This document shows positions 1 to 5,866 of a stretch of 8,769 bases of DNA, one piece after another. Both the position numbers and the translations under genes were made by a program. The number at the start of each line of letters is the position of its first letter. Position 1 is the first letter of the stretch. The notes under the pieces were generated by a model that was not told where the DNA came from, searched no databases, and saw only the letters and a program-made list of their open reading frames with translations. Origin of the DNA: Methanobacteriota archaeon (GTDB lineage Archaea; Thermoplasmatota; Poseidoniia; Poseidoniales; Thalassarchaeaceae); NCBI GenBank assembly GCA_002724815.1, contig PBPV01000102.1, positions 1 to 8,769 of the forward strand. Reading direction: 5' to 3'.

Positions 1-61
1 AAGCAATCTACCGGATAGTAAGTAAGCGCCGCCTTGGTAAAATTAAATATTCTGATGAATA

Positions 62-102
62 GTGAGGAGAAACGCCTTGAGAAAGGATCAGCCGTCCCTC
101 AC
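62..102 (-). terminator. Weak inverted repeat at the 3' end of the M3 peptidase gene
   Basis: GTGAGG (62-67) and CCTCAC (97-102) form 6-bp arms around the M3 stop codon (88-90), with a smaller CCTT/AAGG hairpin inside. On the minus strand they are followed by AT-rich sequence with short T runs down to about position 40. This could be a transcript end, which would support the short C-terminus being genuine. The loop is long and the arms are short, so this is only suggestive. Confidence 0.2.
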
Positions 103-1629
103 ATCTACGAAAATAATTTGGTATTGAAGCCAAAGTTGCAGTGCACCCAATTGAGCAATTCCGTATTCGATGTAATAGAATGGGTACGAAAACAGATGCA
201 ACTGCCTTTGCCATCCCACTTTTCTCCATTCTTCAAATTCAGACCAATCGAGAATCGACCCAAATCGTTCACCCAGTTCAATCCACTGCTGATGCCGCTC
301 TTCTTTGGTGTGACCGGGATTCGTGTAGATCCAGTGTTGGAAAGCATCGATTGTCGCAATCCAAGCGAGAATCGACACAATGCCTTCCAAGTGCTCACGA
401 ACCGCACGGTTTGCATCTTCAGGAGAATAGAATTCGTCTAGGAAGTCGTGGGTTAGAAGTTCCATCGACATGGCGGCAACTTCACAGAATTCAATCGGTG
501 CACTGCGGTAGTCAACCAACGGGAGATGATCGGCGTATATTGAGTGGAATGCGTGCCCGGCCTCGTGAACCATTGTTTCTAGGTCCCTTTGCAAACCAGT
601 AGCGTTCATGAAAATAAACGGCTTTCTTGAATGGTCTCGCTGTAGTTGGTATCCTCCGGGAGCCTTTCCTTTACGACTGTCCAAGTCAAGACTGGTTCCA
701 TCACGTAGAGAATCGAAGAATTCTCCCAATTCAGGTGACAATCGGTGAAACATTCGGCTGGTCCCAGCCACCATTTCTTCAACTTCCGCAAAAGGTTGCA
801 GCGGGCTTCGCCCTTTGACATCGTGGCCCATGTCCCACATTCGAAGTGCATCAAGGCCCAACACCGCTCTTCTCTCCTCATCAATATCTCGCATTAAGGG
901 GACACAAATTTGTTCAATGGCGGTTTGAAATGATTCACAATCCTCGGGGCTGTAGTCAAACCGATGTTTGGCGTCAAAAGTGTAGTCACGAAAATTTTCG
1001 TAACCCGCATTTAGCGCAATCTGATGACGGAGCCCAACCATTTTGTCGAACAATTCGTCGATTTCTTCAGAGTCTTGGAATCGACGTTCACCGACTGCCC
1101 TATAGGCACTTTCTCTGACCTCTCGGTCATTGACTTGCAGGTATTTCCCCATCTGTTGCATGGTTCTCTCTTCACCATCAAAATCAACCGTCATGGCTCC
1201 GCAAATCTCATTGTATCGCTGACCCAATTTTGTCAGTTCCGTTCCAAGTGCAATGTTTTCTTCCCGGAACAAGGCTAGATCCATGCGCGTATCTCTTAGC
1301 AATACATTGTATTCAACAGAGTCCAATGCATCCGCATGTGGCGAATCTGCCAGTTTGCGATTCAATAAGTCCCCGACCTTTGCAAGTTCGGGCTGTACTT
1401 GCTCGACAAAATCGAGGTAGGCTTGCTTGATTTCTTCATTTTCAGTGTCACACGTCATTTCTACGTACAACATTGAACCGGTTTCACCCACAAACGCATC
1501 AAATTGACCAAGTTCCAGCAACCATTGTTCCAAAGCCTCAGCTGAATCGATTTCTCTTTCCAAGAATTCTTGATAGACAGGTTGGATTTGATCCCATTTT
1601 CTAGCATCAATCCCCTCTACAGAAACCAA
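88..1629 (-). CDS. M3-family oligoendopeptidase (PepF-like zinc metallopeptidase), C-terminus abruptly short
   Basis: This is a cytosolic zinc oligopeptidase that would hydrolyse short peptides late in protein turnover. The zinc site is clear in the 513-aa product: HEAGH at residues 355-359 (His355, His359, catalytic Glu356) and, 24 residues later, Glu383 in FCEVAAMSMELL, which matches the third ligand of M3 enzymes. The substrate-binding tyrosine block SYPFYYIEYGIAQLGALQLW (481-500) is also intact. The N-terminal half is helical and acidic, as in family M3B. The start is TTG: an in-frame TGA lies four codons upstream, and a GAGGTGA ribosome-binding site sits about 4 nt before the TTG, with no better start. 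The gene begins 9 nt after the stop of the Cys-rich gene, so the two are probably co-transcribed. Family members usually continue for several dozen residues after the WLQY segment; here the frame leaves recognisable sequence at about residue 504 and stops nine residues later. Truncation, frameshift or an assembly edge are all possible. Confidence 0.92.
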   Translation of the reverse strand: MVSVEGIDARKWDQIQPVYQEFLEREIDSAEALEQWLLELGQFDAFVGETGSMLYVEMTCDTENEEIKQAYLDFVEQVQPELAKVGDLLNRKLADSPHADALDSVEYNVLLRDTRMDLALFREENIALGTELTKLGQRYNEICGAMTVDFDGEERTMQQMGKYLQVNDREVRESAYRAVGERRFQDSEEIDELFDKMVGLRHQIALNAGYENFRDYTFDAKHRFDYSPEDCESFQTAIEQICVPLMRDIDEERRAVLGLDALRMWDMGHDVKGRSPLQPFAEVEEMVAGTSRMFHRLSPELGEFFDSLRDGTSLDLDSRKGKAPGGYQLQRDHSRKPFIFMNATGLQRDLETMVHEAGHAFHSIYADHLPLVDYRSAPIEFCEVAAMSMELLTHDFLDEFYSPEDANRAVREHLEGIVSILAWIATIDAFQHWIYTNPGHTKEERHQQWIELGERFGSILDWSEFEEWRKVGWQRQLHLFSYPFYYIEYGIAQLGALQLWLQYQIIFVDVRDG

Positions 1630-1641
1630 AGATTCACCTCA
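1621..1641 (-). promoter_or_regulatory. Ribosome-binding site fixing the TTG start of the M3 gene
   Basis: Read on the minus strand, GAGGTGA lies about 4 nt before TTG (1627-1629) and overlaps the end region of the upstream Cys-rich gene (stop TGA at 1639-1641). A GTG inside the motif is not usable as a start because its frame reaches a TAG within a few codons. An in-frame TGA just upstream of the TTG rules out a longer product. This supports a non-ATG start and translational coupling. Confidence 0.6.
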
Positions 1642-1908
1642 GGGATTGTGGACACGATTGCCCTGTGATCGAACCGATTTCGGACCATCAGGCAATCCAT
1701 TCTCATCCCGAGTATGCTTTTGGCAACGCCATACTTCAACCTCTGCCTCAACCTTTTCCACGATTTGCTCAATTTCAGGATGTTCTGGATTGCTTTTCTT
1801 CGTCCAACAACCCAAACAGTAGCGCTCACTATCTACATCGACAAAATTCATCGGTGTACACTGGACATCGCAAACAACGCATCGTCGCCAAGCATGGTGC
1901 TTCGCCAT
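1639..1908 (-). CDS. Small Cys-rich, probable zinc-binding protein of unknown function
   Basis: I do not recognise a named family. The 89-aa product begins with a basic, His-containing stretch (MAKHHAWRR), then Cys10-x2-Cys13, Cys17, and Cys31-x2-Cys34 in RYCLGCW. This is the spacing of a small zinc ribbon or treble-clef knuckle. Residues 42-58 (EHPEIEQIVEKVEAEVE) look like an acidic helix, followed by Cys62-x2-His65 and a polar, likely disordered tail. A structural metal and a protein- or nucleic-acid-binding role are inferences from the cysteine pairs. The ATG at 1906-1908 has no clear ribosome-binding site. A weak CTTATT element about 25 nt upstream would fit a leaderless archaeal transcript. 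The stop is 9 nt before the M3 start, so the pair is probably an operon, but nothing indicates that this protein acts on the peptidase. Confidence 0.62.
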   Translation of the reverse strand: MAKHHAWRRCVVCDVQCTPMNFVDVDSERYCLGCWTKKSNPEHPEIEQIVEKVEAEVEVWRCQKHTRDENGLPDGPKSVRSQGNRVHNP

Positions 1909-1926
1909 GATTTCGGCAAGTCATCG

Positions 1927-1959
1927 AAGCAATAAGGGGTTTCGTTTTGACCCCTGCTT
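1927..1959. promoter_or_regulatory. Dyad between the Cgi121-like gene and the Cys-rich gene
   Basis: AGGGGT (1935-1940) pairs with ACCCCT (1950-1955) around a 9-nt loop. The outer AAGC (1927-1930) and GCTT (1956-1959) also pair if AATA (1931-1934) is bulged. The dyad starts just after the Cgi121-like stop (1960-1962) and lies upstream of the ATG at 1908. It could be a partial terminator, a processing site or an operator. There is no strong T-tract, so complete termination is unlikely. Confidence 0.35.
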
Positions 1960-2565
1960 TCAACTGTAATCTGCCAGAGCAATGTGGGCGAGTACAGAGC
2001 GTTCAATTGCATAGTAATCTTCGGTAGACTGAGGTTCGATTTCCAGTTCAAGACGCTCCACGGTCTTTGCATGTGGTATGGGTAGATGTGGGAGTAAGGT
2101 TGCTCCGAGAACCGTCATCATTCGCTCTGCTTCCCGGTCCAAAGTGTGCCGATCTAAACTAGGCCACGGCATTTCATGGATTGATTCCATTGGAAATTCC
2201 GGAAGATGAATGAGCCAAGCAATCTCATCGCTGGATGAGATCCCGGCACGCTCGAATCCAATCCGTATCTGATGGGTTCCAGCGATCAATCGAATGAATT
2301 CAACATCGACAGTATTCGCTCGCATTGTGTCGTTTTGAAATCTAGATGCTACACCCATCCATGCAGTCCATAGTTGGCCCTCACTGACTGCTGCTGGCCC
2401 TCCCAGGAGCAGCCAGCGTTGGTCCTTTCGCGATTCAGTCATGAGTTCAATCAATTCCTTGGCATCGGAAATGGGTTCGGAAAATTTCAGTCCCCAGCAT
2501 GGATAAGGCATACGGGACATGTACTCAGGGAGAAGGCACCCCCTCATCAATCGGTCGGCAATCAT
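1960..2565 (-). CDS. Cgi121-like KEOPS complex subunit
   Basis: The 201-aa product resembles the Cgi121 (PRPK-binding) family, the KEOPS subunit that binds Bud32 and helps position tRNA for N6-threonylcarbamoylation of A37 (t6A). The matching core is RWLLLGGPAAVSEGQLWTAW (50-69), corresponding to the family segment that precedes the conserved helix, followed by VDVEFIRLIAGTHQIRIGF (86-104) and FERAGISS (104-111), the family's [L/Y]-[S/A]-G-x-x-Q-I signature region. The end, YYAIERSVLAHIALADYS (184-201), resembles the usual C-terminal ERxxLxxIAL helix. It is longer than a typical archaeal Cgi121 of about 150 aa, with an extra N-terminus and an insert around 121-145. The ATG overlaps the hel308 stop by four bases (ATGA), implying translational coupling. 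No other KEOPS subunit is in view, so the assignment rests on this motif and on context. Confidence 0.75.
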   Translation of the reverse strand: MIADRLMRGCLLPEYMSRMPYPCWGLKFSEPISDAKELIELMTESRKDQRWLLLGGPAAVSEGQLWTAWMGVASRFQNDTMRANTVDVEFIRLIAGTHQIRIGFERAGISSSDEIAWLIHLPEFPMESIHEMPWPSLDRHTLDREAERMMTVLGATLLPHLPIPHAKTVERLELEIEPQSTEDYYAIERSVLAHIALADYS

Positions 2566-5099
2566 CTCTTCGTCTGTATTGCTCGTTCAGCCGCCTGCAT
2601 GATATTTTGAACCAACTGCGGACTCCATCCTCGCTCATCCGCTAATTTTTGTGCAGCATTTTTTGTAATCCTGCAGATTTCCAAAGGAGTGCGATATCCG
2701 TGATTTGCAAGAGTACGCGCCCGAATGCGTCCAACTCCCCGAATTGAGATTAGCGACAGCAAATCTTCTTTGCAACCATTTGGGATTCTTTTCCTCATGA
2801 TGTCAAGAATTTCAATCAATTCAACATCAGCATCTAACAAGACAGGGTCGGTCTCATCATCGTTTGCACAAATTTGTCGAGCCGCATTGATCAACCAATC
2901 CGCATGATCCACTCTTACTCGCAAGTCTCCAGGTGCCACTCCCAATTCGCCCTCGATTTCTCTCAGGGTGCTTTCGTCAATCCACTGATTGAGCGTCCAT
3001 GCGCTTTTGGCCAGACTTTCAGCCTCTGGAAGGTATCCGAGTATGTTCAATTCATGACTTTCAAGTAGAGTTTGATCGGACATCGCATTCGCCTTTTGGC
3101 TCATCATTTGCATTTGTTTCCCAGAGGGCCAGAGTGGAGGAAAATCGGGTGTACAGGCCACAAGATGCAGTAGCGCCCACGGGGAAATAGAGCGATCTTC
3201 GATGATTCGACACAAAATTTTGCGTGCTTTGCGTAAGCCCTCACGAAGGATCAGTCCTGACAGAGGGTCGAGGTACAATCGACTAACACGTTCACCGAAT
3301 GGAGTGGCAGCATACGTCATGGCCGGCGAATCTGGAATGATTTCATCCGATAATGGAGTTGACAGCTCCCCAGCGGTTTGAAATCCAATCACTGCAGGTC
3401 TCTTGGGTCGAGGTTTCGTTTCGACAATTTCTTGCAAACCCACTCCATCTATCGATTCTGCACTTTGAGCCCAGAGCGGCTTCTCATCGTCCCAGTCTTC
3501 GTCGATTTCAACAGCCTCATTTTCAGCCAATCGCTTCGCAACGGTTGGGTCTTCTCCCGTTCTCTCGATAAATCGATGTTCGGCCAACCAAGCGATGATT
3601 CCATCGATTCGCCCTTGCAACCAATCGTTTTCCACTCCATGGCCAAGGAAAGTTTGTTGGAAAAATCGACCGAGTGAATCTCTGTTTCTTTGACCTCCAG
3701 TGGCGATGGCAGCAAGCACATGAACTCGCAAGGCAGGATCCGCTGCAAGTTTTGACTCCACATCCTCGGGTTTGTTGTTGAAGTATAATTCTGCAATTTC
3801 ATCGGCATGTTCCAGGTGCCGGGCGATTAACCATGCATCACCGAGGGGGTCATAGCGAGGCCGACCCGCACGTCCCAACATCTGGTGAACTTCCATTCTA
3901 GGAAGCGGCCGATTGAGTCCATCATCCCAACGTGTCAAATCACGTACAACCACACGACGTGCAGGTAAGTTGACGCCTGCGGCCAATGTAGGTGTTGCAC
4001 AAATGGCGAATAGAATCCGATTTCGAAAAGCCTCCTCAACCAGACGCCGTTGTTTGCCTGTCAATCCCGCATGATGGAAGGCCACCCCCCCTCGCAAAGA
4101 TTCAGCCAGTCGTTCCCCCATCAATGTCGATTCTTCGCTCGCCTCAACTTCTCTTGCGAGTTCGGCCAATGCCTGTATTCTCGCCTCGACATCCAGCCCG
4201 GATGGTGCTGAATGGGTTTCTTTTTGCCAACCTTGCATACGCTTAGAGAACCACTTTCCGAGTTTGGTTGCGCTTCCTTCAGCATAACGCCGTGTAGCAC
4301 GAAAAATCAGAACCTGTCCGCCGTCGATAACCGTTGAACTCAGAACATTTCGTAAATTGTCACCTTCATCTTCTAGGGTAAATGGTGGGGGCAGTTCCAT
4401 GTCCTCAACATTGGGGCCCACTTGGAGTCGAGGCTCAACCAATCCTTCGCAAACGGTACCATAGCGCAGAACAACCGGTCTCCAATCGGATTGAATTTTT
4501 GTCGCCTTCAACCAGTTAGCAATTTCATCGGCATTACCCACAGTGGCCGAGAGTGCTAGAATTTGTGCTTCAGGCCGCTCATGTTTGACCCTTGCGAGGT
4601 TGACCTCCATGGTTGGTCCTCGGCTTTGATCATGAATCAGGTGTACTTCATCAGCAACGACGATGCTAACCTGATTCAGAAACCCTTCTCGGTTTCGCAT
4701 TAGAGAATCGAATTTTTCGCTTGTTGCAACGATCACATCCGCTTGGTCCAAAGAAACGGTTTCGCCCGCCCTGTCCCCGACGGCCATCCCCACAGTGAAT
4801 CCAAGAACGTCTCCTGCTTCTCGCAATTCTTCGACCTTTTCAGATGCCAGTGCTTTGAGTGGAACCAGATAGAATGCCCGACTCCCTGGCTTGTCGACCA
4901 TGATGCGCTGAATAATGGCCAAGTAAGCGACGAGACTTTTCCCACTTGCAGTGGGTATAGCCAATAACAAATTTTTACCTGAGAGGGCGACGGGTAGTGC
5001 CTCTGCTTGAGGAGGATGAAGCTTGGTAATGTTCCATTGATTGACCAGCAAATCGATGACATTGGGCGGTAGGCCGAGTTCGCTAACCTCGTCGACCAT
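2562..5099 (-). CDS. hel308: Hel308-type Ski2 superfamily 2 DNA helicase with acidic insertion
   Basis: This is an ATP-dependent 3'-5' DNA helicase of the archaeal Hel308 family, which acts on stalled or branched replication forks. Numbering is from ATG 5099 (845 aa). Visible motifs are a Q-motif region KLHPPQAEAL (26-35), Walker A AIPTASGKS (47-55), PLKALASEK (80-88), DEVH (150-153), SATVGN (184-189), VLIFRATRR (263-271), motif V ATPTLAAGVNLPARRVV and motif VI QMLGRAGRP (406-414). Next come the winged-helix and ratchet regions (SPWALLHLVACTPDFPPLW, about 639-657), then a C-terminal helix-hairpin-helix LISIRGVGRIRARTLANHGY (783-802). The winged helix is split by an insertion at about 517-597. 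The frame is open to 5222, but those extra 41 residues overlap the divergent gene and are not helicase-like, so the ATG at 5097-5099 is preferred although no ribosome-binding site precedes it. The family is usually about 700-750 aa. Confidence 0.95.
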   Translation of the reverse strand: MVDEVSELGLPPNVIDLLVNQWNITKLHPPQAEALPVALSGKNLLLAIPTASGKSLVAYLAIIQRIMVDKPGSRAFYLVPLKALASEKVEELREAGDVLGFTVGMAVGDRAGETVSLDQADVIVATSEKFDSLMRNREGFLNQVSIVVADEVHLIHDQSRGPTMEVNLARVKHERPEAQILALSATVGNADEIANWLKATKIQSDWRPVVLRYGTVCEGLVEPRLQVGPNVEDMELPPPFTLEDEGDNLRNVLSSTVIDGGQVLIFRATRRYAEGSATKLGKWFSKRMQGWQKETHSAPSGLDVEARIQALAELAREVEASEESTLMGERLAESLRGGVAFHHAGLTGKQRRLVEEAFRNRILFAICATPTLAAGVNLPARRVVVRDLTRWDDGLNRPLPRMEVHQMLGRAGRPRYDPLGDAWLIARHLEHADEIAELYFNNKPEDVESKLAADPALRVHVLAAIATGGQRNRDSLGRFFQQTFLGHGVENDWLQGRIDGIIAWLAEHRFIERTGEDPTVAKRLAENEAVEIDEDWDDEKPLWAQSAESIDGVGLQEIVETKPRPKRPAVIGFQTAGELSTPLSDEIIPDSPAMTYAATPFGERVSRLYLDPLSGLILREGLRKARKILCRIIEDRSISPWALLHLVACTPDFPPLWPSGKQMQMMSQKANAMSDQTLLESHELNILGYLPEAESLAKSAWTLNQWIDESTLREIEGELGVAPGDLRVRVDHADWLINAARQICANDDETDPVLLDADVELIEILDIMRKRIPNGCKEDLLSLISIRGVGRIRARTLANHGYRTPLEICRITKNAAQKLADERGWSPQLVQNIMQAAERAIQTKR

Positions 5100-5174
5100 G
5101 GCATGTGAACCGCGACCATCGTCCAAAAGGATACGGGTTGGGAGCCGCGGAAGCCTGAAGTGCCCTACGATGCT

Positions 5175-5198
5175 AAGGCGCCTCGATGGCAAGAGGCG
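5175..5198 (+). promoter_or_regulatory. Inverted repeat with the TerB-like start codon in its loop
   Basis: CGCCTC (5179-5184) and GAGGCG (5193-5198) form a perfect 6-bp stem whose 8-nt loop, GATGGCAA, contains the ATG at 5186-5188. The AAGGCG (5175-5180), a possible weak ribosome-binding site, partly overlaps the left arm. Folding could affect translation start; chance occurrence cannot be excluded. Confidence 0.3.
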
Positions 5199-5866
5199 AA
5201 GGCACTGAAGAAGAGTTGGCATCCCGCCTTTCTCTCTTCGATGATGAACCCGATATCAACGATTGGTTCGAGGTCGCTTTGGGTGCTGCAATGATTACCA
5301 TGGGCTTGCATCAGTTGTTCAATCCAGGTGGTCTTTTCGAGGTGGGTGTAATGCAGTGGCTCGGGGCCGCAGTTGTCGCCTCTGGATTCATTTTGCTTGG
5401 CCACGGAATCAAAGACATGTTACTCAAAGAAGTTCGTTCATCCATCATTCGACTTGACATGGACGACGATGCAAGTAGCATTGATTACGGCCTGATTCGT
5501 GATGTTCTTCTACATCCTGACAAATACCAACAACTACTCTATGACGCCTATGAAATGGCCTATGCCGACGGAATTTTGACCGAGGCAGAAAGGAATGAGC
5601 TGAGTGCTCTTGCAAGGGTATTGCAAGTTCCAGAGCGAAGTGCAGCTCGAATGGCGACTCGCGCTGCCATTGAGTCCGCGTTGGAAGACAATCATGTCTC
5701 TGAAGCAGAGATGGACTTGATCGTTGGGGCCGCACGCCCATTGGGTCTATCCGATACACAACTGGAACGCATTGTGGAAGCGTTGCAAGACCATGATTTG
5801 GACCCCGAGGAGCGCGCCATGTTGGACGAGATGTTGGCAACAATCCCCGATGAAGAAGAAGAGTAG
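5186..5866 (+). CDS. Membrane-anchored TerB-like protein with three helical repeats
   Basis: The 226-aa product has an acidic N-terminus and two membrane helices (about 27-45, WFEVALGAAMITMGLHQLF; and about 56-75, MQWLGAAVVASGFILLGHGI). A linker follows, then an all-helical acidic region (about 115-222) resembling the TerB (tellurite-resistance B) fold. The telltale segment is AYADGILTEAERNELSALAR (125-144), with the Asp-Gly and Glu pattern seen in TerB metal-binding helices. Related segments recur at 165-187 (ALEDNHVSEAEMDLIVGAAR) and 199-221 (ALQDHDLDPEERAMLDEML). In known families TerB domains act in membrane-associated stress or sensing complexes; no such function is shown here. The ATG at 5186 is the first start after an in-frame TAA. 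The gene is divergent from hel308 across 86 nt, and its stop TAG directly abuts the stop of the opposing gene. The negatively charged tail ends in EEEE. Confidence 0.8.
   Translation: MARGEGTEEELASRLSLFDDEPDINDWFEVALGAAMITMGLHQLFNPGGLFEVGVMQWLGAAVVASGFILLGHGIKDMLLKEVRSSIIRLDMDDDASSIDYGLIRDVLLHPDKYQQLLYDAYEMAYADGILTEAERNELSALARVLQVPERSAARMATRAAIESALEDNHVSEAEMDLIVGAARPLGLSDTQLERIVEALQDHDLDPEERAMLDEMLATIPDEEEE

Noticed and set aside
34..123. Direct repeat TTGGTA (34-39 and 118-123) flanking the M3 C-terminal break
   Set aside because: Six bases over 84 bp is expected by chance often enough, there are no inverted ends or transposase, and rejoining the sequence at the repeats does not restore a family-like C-terminus.
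3449..3808. 119-codon open frame on the minus strand, inside hel308 in another frame
   Set aside because: It lies entirely within the acidic-insert and winged-helix region of a clear helicase gene and shows no motif of its own.
5145..5150. CCGCGG palindrome in the hel308/TerB divergent gap
   Set aside because: A six-base palindrome alone is too short and common; there is no paired copy or longer symmetry around it.
5100..5222. Longer Hel308 start at 5222 adding 41 residues
   Set aside because: The extension overlaps the divergent TerB-like gene, is rich in Leu, Arg and Pro and unlike helicase sequence, and the ATG at 5097-5099 directly precedes the normal N-terminal region of the family.
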